Positions 9,101-18,215 of a stretch of 64,000 bases of DNA are shown here, piece after piece. Below the pieces are notes generated by a model. The model saw nothing but the letters and a program-made list of their open reading frames with translations, was not told the origin of the DNA and did no database searches. The DNA comes from Caballeronia sordidicola (lineage in GTDB: Bacteria; Pseudomonadota; Gammaproteobacteria; Burkholderiales; Burkholderiaceae), in contig NZ_JNFG01000023.1 in NCBI RefSeq assembly GCF_000729995.1, positions 37,994 through 101,993 on the forward strand, given 5' to 3'. The first letter of the stretch is position 1, and each line of letters starts with the position of its first letter. The position numbers and the translations under genes are program-made.

Positions 9101-12100
9101 ATGATCGATGCCGCCATCTGCTCGTAGAGCCGCGCATCGGACACCGTGGCGTTCATCTGCCGCAGCGACACCTGGCTATGCGTCCAGGCCAGGTCGAAGA
9201 CACGGTCGGCGAGTTGCCGGTCGCGGTATTTGTTGATCAGGTGCAGGCAGCCGTCGCGGCTGTCGCTGATGCCTGTCACGAAATCGATCGTCGCCGTCTG
9301 CCCCGGGTTGAGCGTAATCCGGCAGCGAATTGAAACGATGGGGTCCAGCACCGACCCGGCGCTGTTCGAGAGCCGGCCCTGGGTGTCGGAGCCGTCATCC
9401 ATCGCGGCGGGATGAACCACGGTCCTTCCCCGGCCGATAAAACGCGCCCGGTCGGTCTCGTAGGAAATCGCGTCGATGTCCACTCCGTGCGCCGCGAGCA
9501 GATGACACATCCACGGCACCGCTTCCTTGCTCGAACGAGCCCGTCGCGTGCACAGGATGGCTTGCAACGGCTCCAGCAGTTCGGTCTGCACGAACAGGTT
9601 GCTGAAGGCGCGATGCGCCGCGTCGGCCGCGGCGGGCGCGAGCACCACCTCGCCATAGCTCGTCAGTTCAATCGTGCGCCGCACCCGTGCGCGATTCGTG
9701 ATGCGAAGGCGTCGCAACTCGATATCGTCTTCCGGCGACACCACGATCTCGGTATGCGAGTCGAAGTCGCGTTCACGCACGCGGAACTCGGCGCGCGCGT
9801 CAGAGAAAATGGCTTCGTAGAGATCGGGACGCCTGAGTGTCGGCTGATGTGCGCTCGACCAGAACTCGCCGCTTGCCACGTCGCGCAGATAACAGAACAT
9901 GCCCCAGTTGTCGGACGTGATGTCCTCGCGCCAGCGTGTCACCGATAGATCACCGCACAGGCTGTAGCCGCCGCCGGCGCTACTGACCATCACGTGATAG
10001 CGGCCGTTCGACAGCAGTTGCACGGAAGGCCTCGGGCGGTCGGGGTCGGTGAAGATCCGCAGCTTGGTCTCCGCAATGAGCGCGGCCGCATCGACGGCAG
10101 GCAGGCCCGGGGTCGGCAGATATTCGGTTGCGGTCTTCGGAATACGCTCCTGCAGCAGCAGGGTCGTGGCCTTGAACTGCGGGTCGGATTCGAAGCGGCG
10201 TTGCATCGGTTGCCCGAGCAGGCAGCTCGCCATCGACAACAGGCTCATGCCCTGGTGATGCGCCATGTACGACTGGATCACCACCGAGGTCTGGCCGCGC
10301 GGCACGCGTGCCTGAGTATGGTCGATAGCTTCGTACAGACCGTAGCGACCGGCTGCTCCCGTTGTTGCCAGACGCTGCAAGTTACGGCAAGCGGCTTCCG
10401 GGGTCACCATCAACGCGAGCGCAGTGGCGTAGGGCGCGATGACAACGTCGTCACCGAGTCCGCGCTTCAGGCCGAGACCTGGAACGCCGAACGCGCGGTA
10501 CTGGTAGTTCAACTGGGCGTCGAGCACGTTGTAGCCCGACTCGGACACCCCCCATGGCACGCCCAGTTGATGACCGTACTCGATCTGCCGGGCAACCGCT
10601 GCGCGGCAGGTCTGGTCGAGCAAGGTGCCTTCATAGCTCGGCATGACCAGCATGGGCATCAGGTATTCGAACATCGAACCGGTCCACGAGAGCAGGACCG
10701 GGACGCCTCCGGTACTCGTGAGCAAACGTCCCAGTGTGAACCAGCTCTCTTGCGGTAACTGGCCCTGCGCGATCGCCACGAAGTTGGTCAAGCGCGCCTC
10801 GGACGCGAGCAGGTCGTAGAAACCGGCATCCAGACGCCGCTCGTCCACGTTGTAGCCAATGCTCAACAACTCGCGGTTGATATCATAGAGGAACCTGAAA
10901 TCCATCATCGCCATATCGCCGGAGAGTTCTGCCAGCCGGTTGACTTGCGCGATGCGATCGATCGCTGCGCTGCGTACTTCGATGGCGCGTGCCGTGGCCG
11001 ACTCGGGCCACAGGTTCACGTCGAGCTGCGCAAGCTGCCGGAACGTCGGCAAACCTGGAAGCGCATCGGCGGCTGGCGGCAGGTCGAAACGGTCAAGCTC
11101 GCCGGCGATGTCACGGCATTGCGCCGACAGCGCTTTTGACCAGAAGAAAAGATCGCTATCCGCGGGACCTTTGATCTCGTGCGCGAGCGTTGCGGCCAGG
11201 GCCAATACCTCATGCATGGCTGCAACTGCTTCGGCCGAAGTGCGCGGCGGGCTTGCCGACGCTGCTTTCAACTGAGCCTCGAAGGGCGCAAATGCCTGGA
11301 GATCAAACTCTGCTACGTGTGCCGCCGCGCGATAAGCGTCGAGCGTATCGGCGAGACCGGCGAACATGCGCGGACTGAATACCGGCTCGTCCGCCACCTC
11401 CAGCAGCCCGCGGCTCAACGTCATCAGATGGCCGGCAAGATTGCCGCTATCGACCGTGGATACATAACGCGGTGCAAGCGTCTGCAATGTACCCGTGTCG
11501 TACCAGTTGAAGAAATGATTGCGATAACGCTCGAGGCCATCCATGGTCGCGAGCGTCTCGCCGATGCGCGCGAGCATTCGCCCTGCGCTCAGATAACCAA
11601 AATCGAAAGCCGCGAGGTGCGCGAGCAGGCCCATGCCCATGTTGGTAGGAGACGTACGGCGCGCCACGGTCATTGCGCCCGTAGTGGGTACTTCCTGGAT
11701 ATTGTCGGGCGGCAGCCAGTGGTCTTGTGGTCCGACATAGTCGTCGAAAAAGGCCCACGTCTTGCGGGCAAGTCCGCGCAGAAAACGCGTCTCGGCGGCA
11801 GCCAGGGCGCCCCGGTTCTGGACGGGAGGACGGCTGATCCACCAGGCAAGCAGCGGAGACAGAATCCACAGCAACGCGAACGGCGCGAGCACCACCAGAG
11901 TTCCCGGTGTCCTGATGAACGACAGGACCAGACCGGCACCGAGCAGCGGGCCAATCCACATCTGCCGGTACAGCGACTTCGGATCGTTGGTTGCGACCCG
12001 CTCCACTTCACGGGATGCGTTCCATTGCAGCAACTTGCGCTTGCTGAACACGATGCGCCAGAGCGTGCGCACGATGGCATCCAGACTGTAGTGCGCCTCG

Positions 12101-14838
12101 TGAGGCAGCCATGCAAGAGCGAGCATTGTGCGCGCCAGATGACGGCCGGCCGATTGTGCGGTCAACGCCACGTGCCGGCGCAGCGGCATGTCGTGCGGCT
12201 TCTGGAGGAGCTCGATCAGGCTGGCGGCCAGCGGCATGCTGAATGTCAATGCCACCACGCCGATGGTCCATGCGACAGGCTGCCATCCGCTTATCCACCC
12301 CATCAACACCATGGCGAGACCAGCGACGGGCGAGGCGCTACGGCGCAGGTTGTCGAACAGTTTCCAGCGCGACAGCAAGGAAAGAGGATTACGCGCCAGG
12401 CCGCCATGTTCAGTGGGCGCCCACGGAAAGATCCACGGCAGCAATTGCCAGTCACCGCGAATCCACCGGTGCCGCCGGTTGACGTCGGCGCTGTAGCGGG
12501 CCGGATACTCCTCGTACAGATACACATCACTCAGCAGGCCCGCTCGTGCGTAGCAGCCTTCTATGAGGTCATGGCTCAGGATCCGGTTGTCAGGAAAACG
12601 CCCCTCCACGGCCTGCTCGAACGCATCGAGTTCGTAGATCCCCTTGCCGATGAACGACCCTTCGTGGAACAGGTCCTGATAGACGTCCGAAGCGGCGCGG
12701 GTGTAGGGATCGATACCGGCATCGCCACCGAACAGCTGCGCATACGCCGAGCGCGCCGTGCTCGGAAGACTGATCCCCACGCGCGGCTGAAGAATCGCAT
12801 GGCCCGAGCTCACGCGCTGCTTGTCCGCGTCATAGACTGCTGCATTCAGCGGATGCGCGATCGCGCCAATAAACTGGCTGGCTGCGTCACGCGGGAGCTG
12901 GGTGTCCGTATCGAGCGTAATGACGTATCGCACGCGTGGCAACGCCGCAATGTCCCCCACGATCAACGAGAAACGATCGCTCCCCGTGCCACGCAGCAGC
13001 GCATCGAGTTCGGCGATCTTGCCGCGCTTTCGCTCATGCCCCATCCAGATTTTTTCGATGGCGTTCCAGCGTCGCGGGCGATGAAACAGGAAGAAACGGT
13101 CACCCTGGGTGTCCGGATATTTTTCATTCAAGGCTTCAATGCTCAGCCGTGCGCGCAACATCAGTGCGGCGTCTTCGTCGCGGCTCTCGGAAGCCGAATC
13201 CATGAAGTCGGTCAGCAGGCTGAAATGCAGATGCGGATCGCGATTCGCCAGGAAGCGTACTTCCAGCCCCTCCGCCAGATCCTCGACGTCTTGCGCGTTG
13301 CCGATCAGCGACGGGATCACGACGAGGGTGCGCATCTGCGCCGGAATCCCCTTGCTGAAGTCGAGGCGTGGCAGCCAGTCGGGCTGCACCGTCAGCGTGA
13401 CGAACCAGTTGACGAAGTCGATAGCAACGCGGCTGGTCATCAGCAGCACCGGCACGGCGAGCACGGTCAGCAAACCGCCCTGCCATCCGTGATGACGCGC
13501 TGCATCGAGGAAGGGCCACCCGAACAGGATCGTGATCAGCGCCGCCAGTGCCAGGTAGATGGGCAACGGCGCACGGCGCAAGATGCGCCGCCACGCTTCG
13601 AGCGCATTCACCTTCGCCTCGACGTGCCGTTCAAGCCCGCCGACACCATCGCGCAAGAGATAGAACCCGACGTGATGTTCAACACCGCGGCCCGTGTCCG
13701 ATTCAACCGCTCCCTTCGCCAGGTCGATCGCGGCGCGCGCCACCGTTTCTTCCGGGCGCCGGCTCGCGCGCGCGAGCCGTTCTACGCTGTGCCGGTAACG
13801 GTCGCGCGTGGCGAAATCCATTGCCCGGTAAATATTGGCAGGATCTTCGCTCAGGATCTGTTCCACGATGCTCGTGCTTTCGACGAAATCGCGCCAGTCG
13901 GTCGCGGAGAGCAAGCGCAGGCTGCTGATGCTGTTGCTGATCGACACCTGGTCTGCTGCCTGCTGCTGCGCCTCCAGTTGCACCATCCGGTCGATGCTCA
14001 GGCCCGACTCCGATAACAATTGTTCGATCCACGTCAGCGGCAGTGCCAGCGTTGCGCTCTGGCCTTGCAGACGTCGCGCGAGCTCGGCCACGAAGGAACT
14101 GGCCATCGGCGGGTTCGAGCGTGCCATGTCGGCAACCGTCAGCACCACGCTTTTCGGGTCTTGCCCAGCCGTCTCGGTCATCCGGTCGGCCCAATACCCG
14201 GCAAGATTGCGATCGTCGAGATCGGTCGTCACGCGACTTGCCACGCGGCGCAGATTCTCGATCAATGCGAGCCGCAACATGATGGGAATCGCCCAGAGTT
14301 CGCCGAGGGTGAGCGGCGTGGCGGTCTGATAGGCAGTGATAAAGCGGGTGAGACTTTCGACATTGACGCGGCCGTCGCCGTGCGAGATTGTCTCCAGCGC
14401 AATGCCGTACACGCGCGGCAATTCGTGAGACGGTCCATCGGCCAGACGCGGTAATTCGCGGCTATAACCCTTAGGAAGATGGTGCCGCGCAATACGAATC
14501 TGCTCCGCGATCAGGTAGTAATTGTCGAGCAGCCACTCCGCTGCGGGGGTGACCCTATAGCTGTTGAGCGTGGCTTTCGTGAGGCGTTCGTACGCACTTA
14601 GCAGCGTGGCTTCATTATTCGTGAGGCGTGGCAGCAGATGATCCAGCCCTGCACCCGTACTTAACCGATGCTGCCCCGCAAGCCGCACCCCGTGCAGTTC
14701 CATCTGGTCCGCGCTGAACAGTTCGGCACGCAGTGCGGGCTCTTGAGGCAAGCGGCGAGATGCGCTCTTCCATCGTGCGAACGCCCGCAAAAGCGATCCA
14801 GGTTTGAGCGGTAAATAAGAACGGGAAAAGGCCATCAT
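6154..14838 (-). CDS. ndvB: cyclic beta-1,2-glucan synthase (NdvB/ChvB-like)
   Basis: A giant inner-membrane enzyme of about 2,894 residues that builds cyclic beta-1,2-glucans, periplasmic osmoregulated oligosaccharides needed by Rhizobium and Agrobacterium for host interaction. A first membrane segment lies near residues 425-445. The GT84 glycosyltransferase follows, with TDTQLPRDAA near 641 and HRWIRGDWQ near 793, and further membrane spans lie near 845 and 970. A glycoamylase-like segment (GVSESGYNVLDAQLNYQY) is near 1440. The C-terminal third is GH94 phosphorylase-like and controls chain length; its DWNDGMN motif is near 2567. The start is uncertain: an ATG at 14967 also exists in frame, but the extra 43 residues look non-coding. 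Length and domain order match full-length ChvB/NdvB, with no frameshift seen. Confidence 0.93.
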   Translation of the reverse strand: MMAFSRSYLPLKPGSLLRAFARWKSASRRLPQEPALRAELFSADQMELHGVRLAGQHRLSTGAGLDHLLPRLTNNEATLLSAYERLTKATLNSYRVTPAAEWLLDNYYLIAEQIRIARHHLPKGYSRELPRLADGPSHELPRVYGIALETISHGDGRVNVESLTRFITAYQTATPLTLGELWAIPIMLRLALIENLRRVASRVTTDLDDRNLAGYWADRMTETAGQDPKSVVLTVADMARSNPPMASSFVAELARRLQGQSATLALPLTWIEQLLSESGLSIDRMVQLEAQQQAADQVSISNSISSLRLLSATDWRDFVESTSIVEQILSEDPANIYRAMDFATRDRYRHSVERLARASRRPEETVARAAIDLAKGAVESDTGRGVEHHVGFYLLRDGVGGLERHVEAKVNALEAWRRILRRAPLPIYLALAALITILFGWPFLDAARHHGWQGGLLTVLAVPVLLMTSRVAIDFVNWFVTLTVQPDWLPRLDFSKGIPAQMRTLVVIPSLIGNAQDVEDLAEGLEVRFLANRDPHLHFSLLTDFMDSASESRDEDAALMLRARLSIEALNEKYPDTQGDRFFLFHRPRRWNAIEKIWMGHERKRGKIAELDALLRGTGSDRFSLIVGDIAALPRVRYVITLDTDTQLPRDAASQFIGAIAHPLNAAVYDADKQRVSSGHAILQPRVGISLPSTARSAYAQLFGGDAGIDPYTRAASDVYQDLFHEGSFIGKGIYELDAFEQAVEGRFPDNRILSHDLIEGCYARAGLLSDVYLYEEYPARYSADVNRRHRWIRGDWQLLPWIFPWAPTEHGGLARNPLSLLSRWKLFDNLRRSASPVAGLAMVLMGWISGWQPVAWTIGVVALTFSMPLAASLIELLQKPHDMPLRRHVALTAQSAGRHLARTMLALAWLPHEAHYSLDAIVRTLWRIVFSKRKLLQWNASREVERVATNDPKSLYRQMWIGPLLGAGLVLSFIRTPGTLVVLAPFALLWILSPLLAWWISRPPVQNRGALAAAETRFLRGLARKTWAFFDDYVGPQDHWLPPDNIQEVPTTGAMTVARRTSPTNMGMGLLAHLAAFDFGYLSAGRMLARIGETLATMDGLERYRNHFFNWYDTGTLQTLAPRYVSTVDSGNLAGHLMTLSRGLLEVADEPVFSPRMFAGLADTLDAYRAAAHVAEFDLQAFAPFEAQLKAASASPPRTSAEAVAAMHEVLALAATLAHEIKGPADSDLFFWSKALSAQCRDIAGELDRFDLPPAADALPGLPTFRQLAQLDVNLWPESATARAIEVRSAAIDRIAQVNRLAELSGDMAMMDFRFLYDINRELLSIGYNVDERRLDAGFYDLLASEARLTNFVAIAQGQLPQESWFTLGRLLTSTGGVPVLLSWTGSMFEYLMPMLVMPSYEGTLLDQTCRAAVARQIEYGHQLGVPWGVSESGYNVLDAQLNYQYRAFGVPGLGLKRGLGDDVVIAPYATALALMVTPEAACRNLQRLATTGAAGRYGLYEAIDHTQARVPRGQTSVVIQSYMAHHQGMSLLSMASCLLGQPMQRRFESDPQFKATTLLLQERIPKTATEYLPTPGLPAVDAAALIAETKLRIFTDPDRPRPSVQLLSNGRYHVMVSSAGGGYSLCGDLSVTRWREDITSDNWGMFCYLRDVASGEFWSSAHQPTLRRPDLYEAIFSDARAEFRVRERDFDSHTEIVVSPEDDIELRRLRITNRARVRRTIELTSYGEVVLAPAAADAAHRAFSNLFVQTELLEPLQAILCTRRARSSKEAVPWMCHLLAAHGVDIDAISYETDRARFIGRGRTVVHPAAMDDGSDTQGRLSNSAGSVLDPIVSIRCRITLNPGQTATIDFVTGISDSRDGCLHLINKYRDRQLADRVFDLAWTHSQVSLRQMNATVSDARLYEQMAASIIYANASLRAEAGVLVANRRNQSGLWGQSISGDLPIVLLQITDMANIELVRQMVQAHAYWRQKGLAVDLVIWNEDHAGYRQNLQDLIMGLIASGTEANLIDRPGGIFVRPAQQLSREDRDLMQAVARIIVADTRGSLAEQVERRRPDTIAVPFEPVSDYIASRLPGVHARTRADALILQNAYGGFSADGTEYVIKLEPGHTTPAPWANVLANPGFGTVVSESGGAYTWSENAHEFRLTPWANDPVGDTSGEALYLRDEESGHYWSPTPLPRRGNGTYTTRHGFGYSVFEHEEDGIRSELWMYVALHAPVKFSVLKIRNVSGRARRLSATGYVEWTLGELREKSAMHIVTEADPLSGALFSRNDYSMEFGGRVAFFAVDDTVAGFTCDRREFIGRNGSLRAPAAMRQARLSGHAGAGLDPCAALKADFDLADGDTHEVVFRMGAAHDALSARGIAKEFRGAVAAANALDAVRKHWQATLGQVQVRTPEPAVDVLVNGWLMYQVIACRFWARSGYYQSGGAFGFRDQLQDSMAMIHATPQLAREHLLLCAAHQFPEGDVQHWWHPPLGRGVRTDCSDDYLWLAVATSRYVCITGDMSVLDERIGYIEGRPVNPGEDSYYDLPGRSALVETLYEHCVRAIEHGLTQGAHGLPLIGCGDWNDGMNRVGAQGRGESVWLGFFLYDVLLRFAETAKAHDDTAFAGRCHDHAVLLQTNLEAHGWDGEWYRRAYFDDGTPLGSAGNEECRIDSIAQSWSVLSGAGSDERQLEAMASLDRYLVKRDAGLIQLLDPPFDRSAVDPGYIKGYVPGVRENGGQYTHAAIWATMAFAALGDRERAWELLRMINPVLHGNNARSIEQYKVEPYVMTADVYGVSPHAGRGGWSWYTGSAAWMYRLLVESLLGLRVRGDRLSVTPLLPADWQSFELSYRFGKTLFRISVDQSSGDGVQRLVLDGVLQSNAEVRLIDDGREHSVEIGMPRVASAVSLTLA

Positions 14839-15086
14839 TGTCCAAAATTGCAGACTGGCGAACTGTCGGCATGGTGCGCGAAGCTGCGTGGCTGGCGTGG
14901 GGAGTGGAGTCGGGGAAGCGAGCGCTTGCGGCGAGCGCCAACGCGTCCCCTGAACATCGCACGTCAAAGTCGACGCGAGCGTTTGAAGCGGTGAAAGCTA
15001 CCGCGAGCTAACGCGGCTGCCGCGCCGTGCGCTCGGTGTTCACCGGCTCACGGAGGGGATCGCCACGGGCTCGGGTGGCGGGACGC

Positions 15087-15121
15087 GGGAATCCCTGCGG
15101 GGACTCCCCGCAGGGATTCCC
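15087..15121. repeat. long perfect inverted repeat upstream of the glucan synthase
   Basis: A 17-nt arm (15087-15103) is mirrored exactly by 15105-15121 around a single C; the core is CCCTGCGGGG/CCCCGCAGGG. The + strand side is followed by CTTTATAT. It could terminate + strand transcripts, end the minus-strand gene at 15171, or form a structured leader for ndvB. The direction cannot be decided from sequence. Confidence 0.55.
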
Positions 15122-15170
15122 CTTTATATGAACGGCAACGCCCGATGAAACGTGGCGGCTCTTTAGCTCT

Positions 15171-15491
15171 TTAGTCGAATGGGCGGACGAACACATCCCG
15201 CCTGGCCGGATCGGAGACAAACTTGAACAACGACATCCCGGCAGGTTTGGCTTTCAGGTCACCATTAATGGCGGTGTGTACGGCCTTGAAGGTCTGCCCG
15301 ACAGCATCGCTCAGTCCGTTTGTCCCGGCGAGGATAGGCGCCCGGGCACAATAATCCCGGACAAACGTATTTCCCGACGCTTGCAACAGTGAAACCATGA
15401 CTTCGAAGTCAGTGCCGTGTATGCGATGGCTCACAACCAACTTCCCTTCTCCGTGCCCGGCTAGCAACTCTTCAACGATCTGGCGATTCAT
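15171..15491 (-). CDS. hypothetical protein, unknown family
   Basis: A 106-residue soluble protein I do not recognise. The N-terminus reads MNRQIVEELLAGHGEGKLVV and the C-terminus is rich in Phe, Asp and Arg (SDPARRDVFVRPFD). It has a strong ribosome site, AAAGGAGAAG, about 9 nt before ATG, which together with balanced composition argues it is a real gene. There is no signal peptide or membrane span. It lies upstream of ndvB on the same strand, separated by a large hairpin, so it is probably a separate transcript. Confidence 0.6.
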   Translation of the reverse strand: MNRQIVEELLAGHGEGKLVVSHRIHGTDFEVMVSLLQASGNTFVRDYCARAPILAGTNGLSDAVGQTFKAVHTAINGDLKAKPAGMSLFKFVSDPARRDVFVRPFD

Positions 15492-15702
15492 TTCTACTGA
15501 CTTCTCCTTTGGCCGTCATACAGCGACGCTGCAAGACCGGCACCCGCGACTGATGCTGGCGCAGTGGGTGCCTTCTTTAGGGGAACACAAATCGGCCGCT
15601 TAAAGGCAATTCTTTTTAAAGACCGCATTCTTGCGCTTGTCACGCGTTAGTCACAGAAGTGGCAAAACGCACTGGTTCGCGCATTTCGGAGGCATATTAA
15701 CG

Positions 15703-15810
15703 ATGAAAACACGCAAAACAACGTTAAAGAATCAATTAAGCGGTGCGCTTGGCGATCGTCTTCGAGCGCTCGCTTTGGCGCAGGCACCCAATCATTCATT
15801 GCCCGTATAG
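15703..15810 (+). CDS. possible small basic peptide gene (35 aa)
   Basis: A short frame MKTRKTTLKNQLSGALG... ends at TAG 15808-15810 and is preceded by GGAGG 10 nt before ATG. The N-terminus is very basic. No homologue is recalled and the surrounding DNA is AT-richer than the neighbours, so it may be chance. The rest of the 15492-15952 gap holds nothing else I can name. Confidence 0.25.
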   Translation: MKTRKTTLKNQLSGALGDRLRALALAQAPNHSLPV

Positions 15811-15952
15811 AAATTGAATGCCGCCGCGAGCGCTCCCGGCAAAAATTCGACATTTCACTTTGCGAACCCTCGTGCCCGCTTATTGCCGGCTCTTGATAGA
15901 ATTGATTCGGTCAATGGTTGCTTAACGATTGATCACACCATTGGAGTTCAAT

Positions 15953-16189
15953 TTGGCAACGTACGAAGTCGATTTTTTCCATAGCTCGGCAGAATCGCCG
16001 GAAACTTACAACCAGCACGTCACCAACCACACAGTCTCGGGCGTCCCGGACTATCTGCTTGGTGAAGCCGCAGTAGCGCACATCACCGCCCGCTTGCTGC
16101 ATGACAACCCTAGCTTCAGGCGGATCCGTAATCTGAGAATCCTGAACACGGGCGTTTCACCGAATTCAAGCAAGCCGGGTGGCGAGTGA
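15953..16189 (+). CDS. small hypothetical protein
   Basis: A 78-residue product beginning LATYEVDFFHSS with TTG as likely start: GGAG lies 6 nt upstream, and the sequence then reads as a typical MATYEV... small protein. An in-frame ATG at 15929 has no ribosome site. It contains HVTNHTVSGVPDYLLGEAAV and a basic region near the end, with no membrane segment. The function is unknown. It is isolated, with 227 nt of featureless DNA before the CDF transporter. Confidence 0.5.
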   Translation: MATYEVDFFHSSAESPETYNQHVTNHTVSGVPDYLLGEAAVAHITARLLHDNPSFRRIRNLRILNTGVSPNSSKPGGE

Positions 16190-16416
16190 ATCGGTTTCAG
16201 GCTGGCTTCAAGGCCTAAGGGTTGCACGGGTCAAAGCCGATTTTGGTCGTTCCTGGAATTGATACTGAGCGCTCCGCCGATGACCGATGAGTTAATCAGG
16301 CTGGTTCATCGAGCGGGTTCATCGATCGCGCTCGTCCATCAAACGCCAAAACACGCTCCCCGCCTGCACACCGATCAAGCCGCGCATATTAAACGCTTGC
16401 ATGCGACTGTCGTAGC

Positions 16417-17355
16417 ATGACGGCTTACGAAGCGAGACGTGTGCCCATGTCCGGATACCTGTCGAATCAAAAGCTGCGCCGGTTCGCCTCGATCGTGGCG
16501 CTCGTTGTCGCCCTGACCCTGGTTGGCGTCAAAGCCTGGGCATGGCTTGCCACAGGCTCGATCTCGCTACTCACCTCTGCAGCCGACGGTCTGGTCGATG
16601 TCGTCGCATCCTTCGTCACATTTCTGGGCGTCCGGTACGCTGGGCGCCCTGTCGACCGGGGTCATCGCTATGGACATGGCAAAGCGGAAGCCGTGGCCGC
16701 GCTGGTGCAGGCGTTGTTGCTAACGGGCGCGGCCGTGGGACTCGGGATTGAATCCGTCCAGCGCCTGTTCGTCCCGCAACCGCTCACGGATATGGGCTTC
16801 GGCTTGTGGGTGATCATTGCCAGCCTGGTTGCTGCAAGCGGGCTCGTCGCATTGCAGACCTATGTCGTCAAACGCACGGGGTCCACGGCAATCGCGGCGG
16901 ACCGGGCGCATTACGTCACCGACGTTGCGGTGAATATTGCCGTGCTGGTCGCGCTGGCACTTGAACGATTCCTTGCCTGGAACCGGGCCGACGCAATAGG
17001 CGCGCTAGCCATTTCCGGCTACATGCTGTGGAATGCGCGGGGCATGGCCCTGCAAGCGTTGAATCAGTTACTCGATCGGGAACTCGATACGTCTGACCGG
17101 GAGCGGGTCCGGTCCGCTGTGCTCGGTTGCGAAGGTGTTCTGGGCGTTCATGACATCAGGACCCGAAATGGCGGAGACCGTGTGTTCGTGGAGTTTCACG
17201 TTGAGGTGGATGGCGCCATGTCCGTTGAACAGGGCCACACCATTGGAGATCATGCGGAAGACGCTGTGAGATCGATATTCCAGGCGGCAGATGTGGTTGC
17301 TCATCTGGAGCCCGCCGGCATTGATGATCGGCGCCTGGACGATTTGGTCAAGTGA
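16417..17355 (+). CDS. cation diffusion facilitator (FieF/CzcD-type) metal exporter
   Basis: An inner-membrane divalent metal/proton antiporter, 312 residues, with six predicted membrane segments between residues about 22 and 205 and a cytoplasmic C-terminal domain (REL...DRERVRSAVLGCEGVLGVHD). The transport-site residues of the family are visible: two Asp in SAADGLVDVVASF and the His/Asp pair in DRAHYVTDVAVN; HRYGHGKAEAVAAL is the TM2-TM3 signature. The cytosolic dimer domain keeps HDIRTR and FVEFHVEV. The length is normal for the family. An alternative ATG at 16447 is equally possible; neither has a strong ribosome site. The metal (Zn, Fe, Cd or Mn) cannot be fixed from sequence. Confidence 0.9.
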   Translation: MTAYEARRVPMSGYLSNQKLRRFASIVALVVALTLVGVKAWAWLATGSISLLTSAADGLVDVVASFVTFLGVRYAGRPVDRGHRYGHGKAEAVAALVQALLLTGAAVGLGIESVQRLFVPQPLTDMGFGLWVIIASLVAASGLVALQTYVVKRTGSTAIAADRAHYVTDVAVNIAVLVALALERFLAWNRADAIGALAISGYMLWNARGMALQALNQLLDRELDTSDRERVRSAVLGCEGVLGVHDIRTRNGGDRVFVEFHVEVDGAMSVEQGHTIGDHAEDAVRSIFQAADVVAHLEPAGIDDRRLDDLVK

Positions 17356-17441
17356 TCCAGCGAGCAGTGCACGATCGAGATCGACTGATCGTGGGACATC
17401 AACGCGCGATCCATTGCGGTACGCTCTCGCCTTCCGATTGC

Positions 17442-17912
17442 CTACTCAGGCACTGCGCCCTTCCCTGGATCAGCGCCAGCGGAAAACTGACGAAACTCCC
17501 TTTCTGCATGCGTAATCAGTTCGGCGCATGTGACATACATCCATGCGGGGTTCCCGTCGGTCGTGTACATCCCGCGGCACAAGCCTTTTACGCGAATCGT
17601 CGAACTGCCAGTGCCGTCGCCCATGAGGGTGCGCGACGCCCATAAATAAAGAACACCTGATTCATGCGGCTCCGCTGTCTCGATGACCGTTTTGTTCGCG
17701 CGAATAATGTTCGTCACCGAGTGCTGCGTAACGAATTCCCGAGTCCTTTGCCACATCGCGTCGCACGCCACCTGCCCCACGCAGTCTATCGCTGCGTCAT
17801 CGCGAGCCACATCTAAAGCAACCTCGTAACGATGACTGTCTATTGGGGACCCGCTCATAGTGCAAGCGCCGAGACCCGCGACTGCCATCATTAATGCAAG
17901 TCTTCGTTTCAT
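17442..17912 (-). CDS. small lipoprotein of unknown function
   Basis: A 156-residue secreted lipoprotein. ATG 17912 gives a clear lipoprotein signal: basic MKRR, a hydrophobic core (LALMMAVAG) and lipobox LGAC with Cys near 16; GGGAAG lies just upstream. The mature part carries four cysteines (CVGQVAC, then two further on near GLCRG and VTCAEL) and segments RANKTVIETAEPHESG and SSTIRVKG, suggesting a small disulfide-bonded fold. I do not recognise the family. A longer frame from 18026 is rejected because it buries the signal peptide. An FNR-like box lies 255 nt upstream. Confidence 0.7.
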   Translation of the reverse strand: MKRRLALMMAVAGLGACTMSGSPIDSHRYEVALDVARDDAAIDCVGQVACDAMWQRTREFVTQHSVTNIIRANKTVIETAEPHESGVLYLWASRTLMGDGTGSSTIRVKGLCRGMYTTDGNPAWMYVTCAELITHAEREFRQFSAGADPGKGAVPE

Positions 17913-18166
17913 AGTCTTCCCAGCCATTTTCGAGGCAATCGTTAAATGCCAGGCCTCAGATCCTCGTAGCAGATACCGCGGGCAGTCTCCGTTCGAAACG
18001 TGGTTTACCCAACGGCTGCATTTCAATAAGCAGTTCGAAATAATCGATCACGGATTGCAGCAAGAGACATATTTCTCTTTCGGTTCTACCTCCCGTTGCG
18101 ACGTAAACCCCGTTTAGTTAGAAACCGCTCGCTCTTTTCATTGCATCACGCACTGGCACCCCGCCG

Positions 18167-18180
18167 TTGATCTGTATCAA
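18167..18180. promoter_or_regulatory. FNR/ANR-type box TTGATCTGTATCAA
   Basis: A perfect match to the FNR consensus TTGAT-N4-ATCAA. On the minus strand it would drive the lipoprotein with a long leader; the expected -10 position is weak (TGCAAT). It may instead be a leftover control site for lost genes, because the next segment upstream is a decayed GH65 gene. Confidence 0.55.
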
Positions 18181-18215
18181 CGTTGTCGGGCATTTGCCGT
18201 GTTGCGGCAGGAAGA

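Noticed and set aside
11179..14016. A 945-codon open frame on the + strand
   Set aside because: It lies antisense to the cyclic glucan synthase and has Arg/His/Gln-rich composition typical of reverse-strand shadows in GC-rich DNA; no domain is recognisable.
15902..15914. TTGATTCGGTCAA, resembling an FNR/ANR box
   Set aside because: The spacer between half-sites is 3 nt, not 4, so the symmetry needed for FNR-type binding is wrong.
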